A DNA stretch of 8,229 nucleotides from an uncultured Selenomonadaceae bacterium (GCA_905233965.1 CAJOFG010000166.1:1-8229), one strand, 5' to 3'. Counted from the stretch's first letter, positions 1 through 6,611 are shown. Program-made: numbers and translations. The notes: a model not told the origin generated them from the sequence alone.

Positions 1-437
1 GAATATGGCGCTATCAAGTCAACAACTTTAATTCCCGTTTCCAAAATCTGCGTCGAAGTTTCCTGCTCCTCAAAAGTCGGAGCGGCTCTGTGAATCGGGC
101 GCGTTTCCTTGTTTTTAACCGGTTCCGGATTGTTATCGACGGTTTGCCCCAGAACGTTAAAGACACGTCCCAAGCAAGCTTCGCCGACAGGTACGGTAAT
201 CGGTGCGCCGGTATCTTCGGCAAGCATACCGCGAACAAGTCCGTCGGTGGAACTCATGGCGATGCAACGGGTGACGCTGTCGCCGAGATGTTGCATGACT
301 TCCGCTATCAAATCAATTTCTACGTCGCCGGATTTACCGGTTATGTGTATCGCGTTCAAAATTTTGGGCAATTCGCCGGGCGGAAATTCCACGTCGACGA
401 CCGCGCCGATAACTTGAACAACTTTTCCTTTCGCCAA
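1..437 (-). CDS. atpD: ATP synthase F1 subunit beta, N-terminal part (cut by window edge)
   Basis: Catalytic beta subunit of F1Fo ATP synthase, a cytoplasmic-face membrane complex. The visible 145 codons read [20 protein letters not shown] at the N terminus, the beta-barrel domain typical of beta. They continue through the conserved region ending in [15 protein letters not shown], which precedes the P-loop. The Walker A motif itself lies beyond the left edge. The start is TTG at 435-437: there is no in-frame ATG before residue 50 or so, the N terminus then matches the family exactly, and a GAGAGGTG ribosome binding site lies 7 nt upstream. The gene lies 22 nt after the second small acidic-protein gene, in the same operon. 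No lesion is seen in the visible part. Identity is certain from the sequence; the C-terminal two thirds, and presumably atpC, are outside the window. Confidence 0.96.
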   Translation of the reverse strand, partial: MAKGKVVQVIGAVVDVEFPPGELPKILNAIHITGKSGDVEIDLIAEVMQHLGDSVTRCIAMSSTDGLVRGMLAEDTGAPITVPVGEACLGRVFNVLGQTVDNNPEPVKNKETRPIHRAAPTFEEQETSTQILETGIKVVDLIAPY

Positions 438-444
438 AGGTTTA

Positions 445-453
445 CACCTCTCT
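445..453 (-). promoter_or_regulatory. Ribosome binding site of atpD (fixes the TTG start)
   Basis: On the minus strand this reads AGAGAGGTG, complementary to the 16S 3' end, 7 nt before the TTG at 437. It supports a TTG initiation codon for beta. Confidence 0.7.
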
Positions 454-459
454 TTTTAA

Positions 460-708
460 TCAATCGTCGATAATTACGACTTCGTCATCGTATCTGCCGT
501 CATCTTCGATTATGACAACGTCATCTCTGTTTCTTCTGTGGTGGCGGTGATAATAATCGTCATCATCGTCTTCAACGATAATAACGTAATCGTCATCGCG
601 TCTGAGTTGAATAAGTGAATCGTCATCGCCGGAAATTGCGGCAAAAGCCTGCGGTGTAAAACCGGTGACGATGAAGGTCGCAAGAAGTGACATTACAAAT
701 TTTTTCAT
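460..708 (-). CDS. Small exported acidic repeat protein (second of a tandem pair)
   Basis: An 82-residue protein of no family I recognise. Residues 1-24 form a clear Sec signal peptide: MKKF, a hydrophobic core, then GFTPQAFAA with a likely signal peptidase I cut at AFA/A. The mature part is mostly Asp, Val, Ile and Arg, with three modules of pattern D-D-x-(V/I)4-acidic: about 39-47 (DDYVIIVED), 62-69 (DDVVIIED) and 74-82 (DDEVVIIDD). A Tyr/His/Arg-rich patch at 52-61 separates the first two. An AAAGGAGAG ribosome binding site precedes the ATG. It lies 25 nt after its paralogue and 22 nt before atpD, on the operon strand, so it should be co-transcribed with ATP synthase. The signal peptide places it outside the cytoplasm, away from F1. 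Function is unknown; metal binding or beta-strand self-association are guesses from composition. Confidence 0.82.
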   Translation of the reverse strand: MKKFVMSLLATFIVTGFTPQAFAAISGDDDSLIQLRRDDDYVIIVEDDDDDYYHRHHRRNRDDVVIIEDDGRYDDEVVIIDD

Positions 709-733
709 GTCAATCTCTCCTTTGCCAAAAAAT

Positions 734-952
734 TCAGTTTGTTATGATTGTCACGTCGTCTTTGTTTTTGCCGTCGTCCTCAACAATAACCACCGTGTCG
801 TCGGAAGGTTTTTTCGTATCCTCCTCAACTACGATAACCGTATCGTCGCTTGCGAACCGGACAATTTCGTTGTCGGGAGTCGCGGCAAAAGTTTGCGGTG
901 TAAAACCGGCAATCATGACAGACGCAACAAGCAAAGAGTAAAACTTTTTCAT
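734..952 (-). CDS. Small exported acidic repeat protein (first of a tandem pair)
   Basis: A 72-residue paralogue of the neighbouring 82-residue protein. The signal peptides align without gaps (MKKF at the start, GFTPQ at 16-20, FAA at 22-24). The mature part has three equivalent modules at about 36-44 (DDTVIVVEE), 51-59 (DDTVVIVED) and 65-72 (DDVTIITN), spaced by Lys-rich linkers rather than the His/Arg patch of its sister. A GGAGGG ribosome binding site sits a few bases before the ATG, and the gene begins 15 nt after the atpG stop. Tight spacing, a good ribosome binding site and a conserved signal peptide in both copies argue for real genes, probably from a tandem duplication. I do not recognise the family. 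Being exported, it cannot be a normal F1 subunit. Confidence 0.82.
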   Translation of the reverse strand: MKKFYSLLVASVMIAGFTPQTFAATPDNEIVRFASDDTVIVVEEDTKKPSDDTVVIVEDDGKNKDDVTIITN

Positions 953-967
953 TATGTTCCCTCCGGG

Positions 968-1795
968 TTACTTCAAAGCTTCCGCACCGCCGACAATCTC
1001 GTTAATTTCGCTGGTGATGCCGGCTTGACGGACTTTGTTGTAGTACAGGTTAAGTTTGCCGATAAGCTCTTGCGCGTTATCGGTGGCGTTGCTCATCGCG
1101 TTCATTCTGGAGCTCAATTCCGACGCGGCACTGTGCAACATTGCTCCGAAAATCCGGGTTGCAAGTCTGCGCGGCAGGAAATTGTTCAGAACGGACACGA
1201 CATCCGGCTCGTAAATGTACTCGTCTTTCAAATTCAAATTTTCGTAGTCGTCCGTGATAATCGGAAGAAGTGTCACGTCGTCCGGCTCGCAACTTATCGC
1301 CGATTTAAATTTCGTGTAAATCATAGTGACTTCGATAATGTCGCCGCTCTCGAAACGTTCGACAACGTAATCGGCAATTTCTTTCGCAACGTAATATTTC
1401 GGGCGTTCGCTTATCCCGGAATATTCTTTCACGACATTGTAACCGCGTGACCGGAAATGTGACGCGGCTTTTCTTCCGACTGCGATAATGTCAACGTCAT
1501 CAACATAATCAGCGTCGTTGAAAGTTTTTGCAACGGACAAATTCGCCGTCGTACTTCCGGAAGAACCTCCCGAAGAGGTCATCTGTCCGCTGTGCGCCAT
1601 CGCGTAACTGCCGGTCGCTTTCAACTGTTTTCTGCGCGGAGCACCGGCGGCTCTCAACTCTTTTATCGCGTCGAAATTTTTCTTGTGGAAATTTTCCTCT
1701 TCGACGGGAGCGACCTTCGATTCTTCCGAACCGTCATACTCAATCGTTTCGTGCGCCTCTTTAAAGATGTTGCTTGAGTATGTATGCGCCGGCAA
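968..1795 (-). pseudogene. atpG: ATP synthase gamma subunit, C-terminal part (after frameshift)
   Basis: This frame carries the larger part of gamma, the rotating central shaft of F1. In-frame gamma sequence begins at SSNIFKEA (1777), continues through DIIAVGRKA and ends with the conserved C-terminal helix (ATDNAQELIGKL, then EINEIVGGAEALK). Codons upstream of 1777 in this frame (from a TTG at 1795) read out-of-frame residues and are not gamma. Joined to the 5' part the protein would be 377 residues, against about 285-295 for most bacterial gammas. Most of the excess is an insert of about 74 residues (1493-1741) between helix SSNIFKEAHETI and strand VDIIAVG; it includes a charged stretch and a Ser/Gly/Thr-rich run. 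No stop interrupts the insert, so it looks coding. Whether functional gamma is made depends on the frameshift being real. Confidence 0.88.
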
Positions 1796-2105
1796 GCCCT
1801 TTGTCGGACGCGATGACGATGTACAAAAATTTTCCCGCCGCGTTGCCTTTTTCCTCTTGCAGTTTGTAACGCTCTTTAAATTCTTCCCTCGTCATGATGT
1901 AAGGACTTTCATCTTCGCGCCCGTGCATTTGCGAAATGACGCGCCGAATTATTGCCCGTGTTTTGTCAACGTAAGGAATGTTTGAAAGGAGAGCGTCCCG
2001 CGCCGCATTGAATCTGGAACGGGCGATCATGTCCATCGCGTTGGTAATTTTTTGGATATTCTTAACGCTTTTGATTCGACGGCGAATGTTTTGTAAATTT
2101 GCCAT
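1761..2105 (-). pseudogene. atpG: ATP synthase gamma subunit, N-terminal part (before frameshift)
   Basis: The ATG at 2105 opens with MANLQNIRRRIKSVKNIQKI, the canonical first shaft helix of gamma, and runs to the conserved IASDKGLAGAY (residues 98-108). There the frame leaves gamma, reads six foreign residues and stops at 1761. The cause is the tandem duplication of four bases at 1778-1785: removing one copy joins GAY directly to SSNIFKEA, exactly as in gamma of other bacteria. A GAGGCGGTGA ribosome binding site overlaps the end of atpA, whose stop lies 13 nt upstream. The segment before the frameshift is also somewhat longer than usual between the first helix and strand FLYIVIASD. A programmed shift is unlikely, since no slippery site or stimulator is seen. 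Confidence 0.88.
1778..1785. repeat. Four-base tandem duplication causing the atpG frameshift
   Basis: The plus strand reads GTATGTAT (ATACATAC in the gene direction). A single copy would give codons GCA TAC TCA AGC (A-Y-S-S), restoring gamma; two copies shift the frame by +1. Confidence 0.85.
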
Positions 2106-2118
2106 TTACGTCACCGCC

Positions 2119-3483
2119 TCAGCCTTCAGTCTTGTAAGTAACGGTGTTTTTAAATTCCTCAATCGCCGCTTTGATTTCCGCTTCAAGCGCGTCATCAAGT
2201 TTCTTCTGCTCGGCAATTTTCTTCCCGATCTCCGGATGGTTCGCGTGCATAAACTTGATGAAGTCGGCGTGGAAGGTAACGACTTTGTCAACCGGAATGT
2301 CAACCAAATATCCTCTGACTGCGGTAAAGATAGTCAAGACCTGGTCTTCTACGGCAAGCGGGGAATATTGGGACTGTTTAAGCGTTTCAACCATTCTTGC
2401 GCCCGTCGCCTTGTCGAGGTCGGAACCGAATTGAGCAAATGCGGCAAGTTCGCGGTACTGTGCAAGGTCAAGACGCATTGTACCGGCAACCTGTTTCATC
2501 GCTTTAATCTGCGCGGAACCGCCGACGCGGGAAACGGAAAGACCGACGCTGATTGCCGGACGAACGCCGGAATAGAACGAGTCGGTTTCCAACATGATTT
2601 GTCCGTCGGTGATTGAAATGACGTTTGTCGGAATGTAAGCGGAAACGTCGCCGGCTTGCGTTTCGATAATCGGAAGAGCCGTTATCGAACCCGCGCCGAG
2701 TCTGTCGCTTAACTTCGCGGCACGCTCCAAAAGTCTGGAGTGGAGATAGAAAACGTCGCCCGGATAAGCTTCACGTCCGGGAGGTCTTCTCAGCAAAAGC
2801 GACATGGCACGATAAGCCGCCGCGTGTTTCGTCAAGTCGTCATAAATGCAAAGGCAATGCCCGTGCTTTTCGTACATAAAATATTCAGCCATGGCAACGC
2901 CGGCGTAAGGTGCGAGATACTGGAGCGGAGCGGAGTCCGCAGCGGTTGCCGCAACGACGATTGAATATTCCATCGCGCCGTGATCTTCCAAAGTTTTCAC
3001 GACACGGGCAACGGTCGATGCCTTCTGCCCGATTGCGACGTAAACGCAAATACAATTTTGCCCTTTCTGATTGATAATCGTATCAATCGCTATCGCAGAT
3101 TTACCGATACCGCGATCGCCGATAATCAATTCGCGCTGTCCGCGTCCTATGGGAACGAGCGCGTCAATGGCTTTCAAACCGGTCTGCAACGGTTCATGAA
3201 CGGATTTTCTGTCCGCGATACCGGGAGCTTTAAACTCAACCGGGCGGGACTGCGTCGTTGCGATTGCGCCTTTGCCGTCAATCGGACGACCGAGTGCATC
3301 GACGACACGTCCGATCATGTTTTCGCCGACGGGAACCTGCATAATTCGCGCCGTGCGTTTAACCGTGCGACCCTCTTTAATTTCGTCGTCGCGACCGAGA
3401 ATAACCGCGCCGACGTTATCTTGCTCCAAGTTCAAGACCAAACCGAAAATATCGTCGCCGAAGTCCAAGAGTTCGCCGGACAT
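2119..3483 (-). CDS. atpA: ATP synthase F1 subunit alpha, main open frame (N terminus lost to frameshift)
   Basis: Non-catalytic nucleotide-binding alpha subunit of F1. From an internal ATG (MSGELLDFG) 454 residues are open to the stop, very close to family sequence throughout. Seen motifs: [20 protein letters not shown]; the P-loop GDRGIGKS at residues 122-129 of this frame; [39 protein letters not shown]; and the arginine-finger region [17 protein letters not shown]. The P-loop differs from the usual alpha GDRQTGKT. The true start is the ATG at 3607; repaired, the protein would be about 501 residues, the normal length. About 17 bases are missing just upstream, so this frame lacks the first ~47 residues (most of the N-terminal barrel). 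No convincing ribosome binding site precedes 3483. It sits 17 nt after atpH when counted from 3607. Confidence 0.93.
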   Translation of the reverse strand: MSGELLDFGDDIFGLVLNLEQDNVGAVILGRDDEIKEGRTVKRTARIMQVPVGENMIGRVVDALGRPIDGKGAIATTQSRPVEFKAPGIADRKSVHEPLQTGLKAIDALVPIGRGQRELIIGDRGIGKSAIAIDTIINQKGQNCICVYVAIGQKASTVARVVKTLEDHGAMEYSIVVAATAADSAPLQYLAPYAGVAMAEYFMYEKHGHCLCIYDDLTKHAAAYRAMSLLLRRPPGREAYPGDVFYLHSRLLERAAKLSDRLGAGSITALPIIETQAGDVSAYIPTNVISITDGQIMLETDSFYSGVRPAISVGLSVSRVGGSAQIKAMKQVAGTMRLDLAQYRELAAFAQFGSDLDKATGARMVETLKQSQYSPLAVEDQVLTIFTAVRGYLVDIPVDKVVTFHADFIKFMHANHPEIGKKIAEQKKLDDALEAEIKAAIEEFKNTVTYKTEG

Positions 3484-3490
3484 GGCTTTG

Positions 3491-3607
3491 TCAAGTCCGT
3501 GAACCGACCTCTATGACCGTGCCGACTTCATCGACGTTCAAATCGACGTTGTAATTTTTGATTTGACTCTTGATTATGGCAGTAATTTCATCAGGATTTA
3601 TTTTCAT
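3491..3607 (-). pseudogene. atpA: ATP synthase alpha subunit, 5' fragment before the frameshift
   Basis: The genuine alpha start: ATG at 3607, preceded by a GAGGTGA ribosome binding site that overlaps the atpH stop. It reads [20 protein letters not shown] and goes on to VGTVIEVG, matching alpha N termini. It then reads three foreign residues and stops (TGA, 3491-3493) after 38 codons. In other alphas VIxVG is followed by DGIARVHGLD; here the sequence runs from GTC straight into GGTTCAC, after which [12 protein letters not shown] appears in a different frame. Compared with the family 17 nt are missing. As written, the operon cannot make full-length alpha. Confidence 0.88.
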
Positions 3608-3623
3608 ACTTTTTAGTTTCACC

Positions 3624-4175
3624 TCAGATTCTTACCGAGTCGGTTGCCAAAGAACTTTTGAGGGAGCGCAAACGTCCGGCGGCAGAACCGTCGATTCGTT
3701 TGTCCCCTATCGTCACGATGAGCCCGCCGAGAATTGTTTTGTCCTCGTGAGTGCGAATCCGGATTTTTTTGCCCGTCAATTCGGAAAGTTTTTTCGTCAA
3801 CTGATTTTCCTGTTTCGTGCTGAGCGGAAAAGCACCGGTAACATCGGCAATGACGATGCCCTGCGCTTTGTTTTTCAGCCCGGTAAAAATTTCGTATATG
3901 TCGGAAAAAATTCCGATTCTGCTTTTGTCAACCAGGAGCAACAGAAAATTCATTACGGTTTCCGAAATTTCTTTCTTCAACGCTTTCGTGAGCAAATCTT
4001 TTTTCGCTTGGTGCGGGACGAGCGGATTTTTGAAAAAGCTGACCGCTTCCGGAATGTCGAAAATATCTTGCTTGACTTTGTTTAAATCTTTGTCGTAAGC
4101 GTCAAGTTTTTTTTCTTCCTCCGCGAGTTCAAAAATCGCCCGTGCATACTTGCCGGCAAGTTGAATGTTTAACAT
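3624..4175 (-). CDS. atpH: ATP synthase F1 subunit delta
   Basis: Delta (OSCP-like) subunit, part of the peripheral stalk that ties the b subunits to the top of F1. The 183-residue length is normal for the family. The N-terminal helical domain opens with the hallmark [16 protein letters not shown] (about 6-21). The C-terminal part carries the conserved [20 protein letters not shown] (about 150-169) followed by a terminal helix. The ATG at 4175 lies 12 nt after the atpF stop, with a G-rich ribosome binding site (AAGGGGGCGGG) in that gap. The stop overlaps the ribosome binding site of atpA. The gene appears intact. Confidence 0.95.
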   Translation of the reverse strand: MLNIQLAGKYARAIFELAEEEKKLDAYDKDLNKVKQDIFDIPEAVSFFKNPLVPHQAKKDLLTKALKKEISETVMNFLLLLVDKSRIGIFSDIYEIFTGLKNKAQGIVIADVTGAFPLSTKQENQLTKKLSELTGKKIRIRTHEDKTILGGLIVTIGDKRIDGSAAGRLRSLKSSLATDSVRI

Positions 4176-4187
4176 CGACCCGCCCCC

Positions 4188-4688
4188 TTACTTCACGTCG
4201 TCGAGCATATCTTTGTTTAATCCGGAGATAAATTCGTTGATAAGCTTGTCGTTTTCTTTGGACGTGAGATTTTTCGCGACGATTTTTTCTGCCGCCGCCA
4301 AACTCAGGGAAACGATTTCCGACTTCATTTGTTCAAATGCGCGGTTGCGTTCGTTTTGGATTTCGACTTTCGCATTTTCTTTCATCTTGTCGATTTCCTG
4401 TTTCGTTTCCGCGACGAGTGCTTCGCGTTCTTTGCGAGCGGTCAATTCGGCTTTTTCGACTATCGCCTGTGCCTTTTTCTGTGCGTCGGCAAGTTGAGCC
4501 TTGTATTGTGCCAAAGTTTCCTCGGCGGCTTTTTTGTCCGCTTCGGCTTTGTCCAAAGAATTTTGAATTTTGTCGGAACGTTGTTTCAAAAGTTTCGCAA
4601 CCGGCTCGTAAGCCACAGCGCGGAGAATTGCCGCCAGAATCAGGAAGTTTATCACTTGCGCTATCATTGTTGCGTTAAGTTCTATCAA
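4188..4688 (-). CDS. atpF: ATP synthase Fo subunit b
   Basis: Subunit b, the membrane-anchored peripheral stalk. At 166 residues it has the family architecture: a short N terminus, one transmembrane segment (about residues 8-25), then a long, highly charged heptad-like helix rich in Ala, Lys, Glu and Gln (about 30-150) that dimerises and reaches delta. The start is TTG at 4686-4688. An AGGGGG ribosome binding site lies 8 nt upstream, and the next in-frame ATG (residue 8) has none and would trim the start of the membrane segment. It follows atpE by 40 nt and precedes atpH by 12 nt. Intact. Confidence 0.95.
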   Translation of the reverse strand: MIELNATMIAQVINFLILAAILRAVAYEPVAKLLKQRSDKIQNSLDKAEADKKAAEETLAQYKAQLADAQKKAQAIVEKAELTARKEREALVAETKQEIDKMKENAKVEIQNERNRAFEQMKSEIVSLSLAAAEKIVAKNLTSKENDKLINEFISGLNKDMLDDVK

Positions 4689-4728
4689 AGTAAATTCCCC
4701 CTCTCCCGAGATTTTTGCGGGAAATTAC

Positions 4729-4983
4729 TCAGCCGTTGATGAGCGGATTTGCGTACAGCATAATCAACGCGACGACGGCGGCGATAATTGCCATAGCTTC
4801 AATCAAACCGACGGAGATAAGGGTGTTGGTGAACAAAGTATTTTTTGCTTCCGGTTGACGGGTGATGCCGTCAATGAATTTGCTGGTGACGAGACCGTCG
4901 CCGACGCCGGCACCGATTGCCGCCAAGCCCATTGTGATACCTGCTCCGATAAGAGCCGCCGCTACCATGATTGCATTTTCCAT
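4729..4983 (-). CDS. atpE: ATP synthase Fo subunit c
   Basis: Subunit c, the 84-residue two-helix hairpin that forms the ion-translocating rotor ring. Helix 1 carries the Gly-rich MGLAAIGAGVGDG (18-30), the polar loop is TRQPEAKN (41-48), and helix 2 holds the ion-binding carboxylate E62 in VGLIEAMAI. D29 in helix 1 is exactly 33 residues before E62, the same spacing as Q32 and E65 of the Ilyobacter tartaricus sodium ring, so it lies at the ion-site position. The Ser/Thr that follow the Glu in classic sodium rings are Ala/Met here. Ion specificity is therefore open. A strong GAGGAGG ribosome binding site precedes the ATG, fitting the high copy number of c. It follows the lipoprotein gene by 51 nt. 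Confidence 0.96.
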   Translation of the reverse strand: MENAIMVAAALIGAGITMGLAAIGAGVGDGLVTSKFIDGITRQPEAKNTLFTNTLISVGLIEAMAIIAAVVALIMLYANPLING

Positions 4984-5034
4984 AAAAATTTTTCCTCCTC
5001 AAATTTGTTTTACACTTTCAAAAAGATTTCTGTT

Positions 5035-5515
5035 TTACTCAAATTTGTCTACTTTCATGTAATAACCCATCACTTCTCCGACATCGGTAATTTGTCCGTA
5101 AGCCGTAACCTGTTGTCCTTTTGAAAGACTCATTACATAATCTTCCTGAGTTTTGTCACCGGCTTTCAATTCGCAATGCACACCGAGTATTGCAAAATCT
5201 CTGTTCGGAATAACTGAAATGTATTTCATATTGCTGTCGATGGCACCGAGTTTCCCGGTAATCTTGAGGTACTGCCCTTTGTATTTTTTTTGAGCAGCGG
5301 CAGCATTATTTTCCAATTCGTCCATCATGACGGTTACGTCCGCCGGAGTGTATTCGACCTGTTTCGGCTGTTCAGCCGGTTTTTGTTGTTCTACCTGTTG
5401 CTGAGGTGCTCCTTTCGGTGAGTCGGCTTCTTTACTGCCCCCCCCCGCATCCGGAAATGAGAAGTGCCGACATTGCAAATGCGCAAAGACCGTATTTGAG
5501 AAAGTTTTTAGTCAT
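5035..5515 (-). CDS. Lipoprotein with tRNA_anti-like (OB-fold) domain, frame broken at a G9 run
   Basis: From the ATG at 5515 (strong AAAGGAGAT ribosome binding site) the frame reads a lipoprotein signal peptide with lipobox I-S-G-C (Cys23). It then enters nine G and stops after 27 residues. With one G fewer (or two more) the frame continues as GGGSKEAD into a Pro/Gln/Lys linker (about 31-50) and a C-terminal domain, giving a 159-residue protein. The downstream frame alone is open from 5478. The domain (YTPADV..., YKGQYLKITGKLG, YVMSLSKGQQVTAYGQI, YYMKVDKFE) resembles the tRNA_anti-like OB-fold family of small bacterial lipoproteins; this is from memory of the family. It sits 27 nt after atpB and 51 nt before atpE. 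It would be anchored to a membrane outside the cytoplasm. Its role near Fo is unknown. Confidence 0.8.
5438..5446. repeat. Homopolymeric G/C run (9 bases) at the frame break of the lipoprotein gene
   Basis: Nine C on the plus strand (nine G in the gene direction) directly after the lipobox Cys codon. Eight G would put the signal peptide and the mature domain in one frame; nine gives a stop two codons later. Runs like this are typical slippage sites and also typical consensus errors. Confidence 0.8.
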
Positions 5516-5542
5516 GACAGAAATCTCCTTTAAAAATACACG

Positions 5543-6208
5543 TTAATCCTCTTTGACTGCGTTGCCGAGATAAGCCATACTGAGCATGGTAAAAATTACC
5601 GCGTGAACACAGCTGATAAAAATACTGAACGCCAACCAAACGACGCTTGGTACCGGCATCCATATCGGCATGAGGTGCAACAAAACGATAATCAAAATTT
5701 CGCCCGCGAGAATGTTCCCGAAAAGACGGAAGGCAAGCGTTATCGGCTTTGCAATTTCCTCAATCAGATTGATGACGACGAACGGCGCGACCGGTTGGAA
5801 AAAGTGCGCTATGTAATGCCCGCCTTTGAAATAAAGTCCGAAAAAGTGAACCAAAAAAATGACGAGGAGCGCAAGACCGAGTGTCGTGTTTAAATCGTTC
5901 GTCGGAGATTCGAGAAACGGAATCAAGCCGAGCAAATTGCTTGTGAGCAGAAACAGGAACAGGGACACGATAAACGGCGCAAACAATTTTCCGCGCCTGC
6001 CCATCATCGCCTCCATTTGATCGTGCAGCCATTCGACAATCATTTCGATAAAATTTTGCCAGCCGCACGGAACGAGTTTCAAGCTCCTTACCGCAAGGCA
6101 GGAAATTGTTATCACGATTATCATTACCAGCCACGTCATCAAAATTGTTTCCACGTTGAAAGTCAACCCCAGAAACCGAACAGTTTCGCGGACACCGATT
6201 TCCTCCAT
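5543..6208 (-). CDS. atpB: ATP synthase Fo subunit a
   Basis: Subunit a, the stator that forms the two ion half-channels beside the c ring. It is 221 residues, within the range of Firmicutes homologues, with several hydrophobic membrane segments. The essential arginine is visible as R161 in EEIAKPITLAFRLFGNILAG, and the C-terminal segment ends FTMLSMAYLGNAV, both family hallmarks. N91 to P97 (NLLGLIP) and TNDLNTT (103-109) are also conserved. The ATG at 6208 lies 4 nt after the atpI stop, with an AAGGGGGTGA ribosome binding site that overlaps that stop, so the two genes are probably translationally coupled. The next gene downstream is the lipoprotein rather than the usual atpE. Intact. Confidence 0.96.
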   Translation of the reverse strand: MEEIGVRETVRFLGLTFNVETILMTWLVMIIVITISCLAVRSLKLVPCGWQNFIEMIVEWLHDQMEAMMGRRGKLFAPFIVSLFLFLLTSNLLGLIPFLESPTNDLNTTLGLALLVIFLVHFFGLYFKGGHYIAHFFQPVAPFVVINLIEEIAKPITLAFRLFGNILAGEILIIVLLHLMPIWMPVPSVVWLAFSIFISCVHAVIFTMLSMAYLGNAVKED

Positions 6209-6212
6209 ACAT

Positions 6213-6611
6213 TCACCCCCTTTCGGAATAAATCAAAACTCCGAGCGCAGTCAGATAGAAAGTCGCGAAACAAACCGACGACGCAAGAAAAAGATTTGTC
6301 GATATGTGAGCCGCAACTCCCAAAACGATGAAAACCATTGCCAGCCGCAACAACAGACCGATCAACATTACCCGCTTTGCCCGGTCGGTTCCCATTTGCG
6401 CAACCGCTTCCAATCTTGCCGCCGCCGAAATGAAATAAAAAAAGTTCAACAATGCGCCGATTAAGATTGAGCCGTAAAATTGTCCGGACGCGAGAAGTTG
6501 CAAAGTCAGAATCGCGGCAACCGCCAAAAAAATTTTGTAACTTCGCCCGAATGTAACTGTAACGTGTTTCATACCCGTTAAACTTCGACGTATTGAATAA
6601 TTTCCCTGCAA
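6213..6611 (-). CDS. atpI: ATP synthase subunit I
   Basis: AtpI-type membrane protein at the head of the operon. In this family it assists assembly of the c ring and is not part of the mature enzyme. It is 132 residues with four hydrophobic segments (about 26-43, 47-64, 80-100 and 106-128), the usual AtpI layout. The chosen start is TTG at 6609-6611, with GGAG about 10 nt upstream. An in-frame ATG 13 codons later (6572) would also keep all membrane segments but lacks a clear ribosome binding site, so the start is uncertain. It is directly followed by atpB. The identification rests on position, size and topology more than on strong motifs. Confidence 0.85.
   Translation of the reverse strand: MQGNYSIRRSLTGMKHVTVTFGRSYKIFLAVAAILTLQLLASGQFYGSILIGALLNFFYFISAAARLEAVAQMGTDRAKRVMLIGLLLRLAMVFIVLGVAAHISTNLFLASSVCFATFYLTALGVLIYSERG

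Noticed and set aside
665..1450. Long plus-strand open frame of 261 codons
   Set aside because: It is antisense to atpG and the first acidic protein gene, has no family resemblance, and its length is explained by the codon pattern of the opposite strand.
1761..1800. Programmed frameshift in atpG
   Set aside because: No slippery heptamer, internal ribosome binding site or downstream stimulator is seen, and a simple four-base duplication explains the break completely.
2980..3516. Plus-strand 178-codon frame opposite atpA
   Set aside because: Antisense to highly conserved alpha sequence, with no ribosome binding site or recognisable protein.
5760..6212. Minus-strand 150-codon frame overlapping atpB
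   Set aside because: It starts 4 nt from the atpB start in another frame and covers well-conserved subunit a; it is a shadow.
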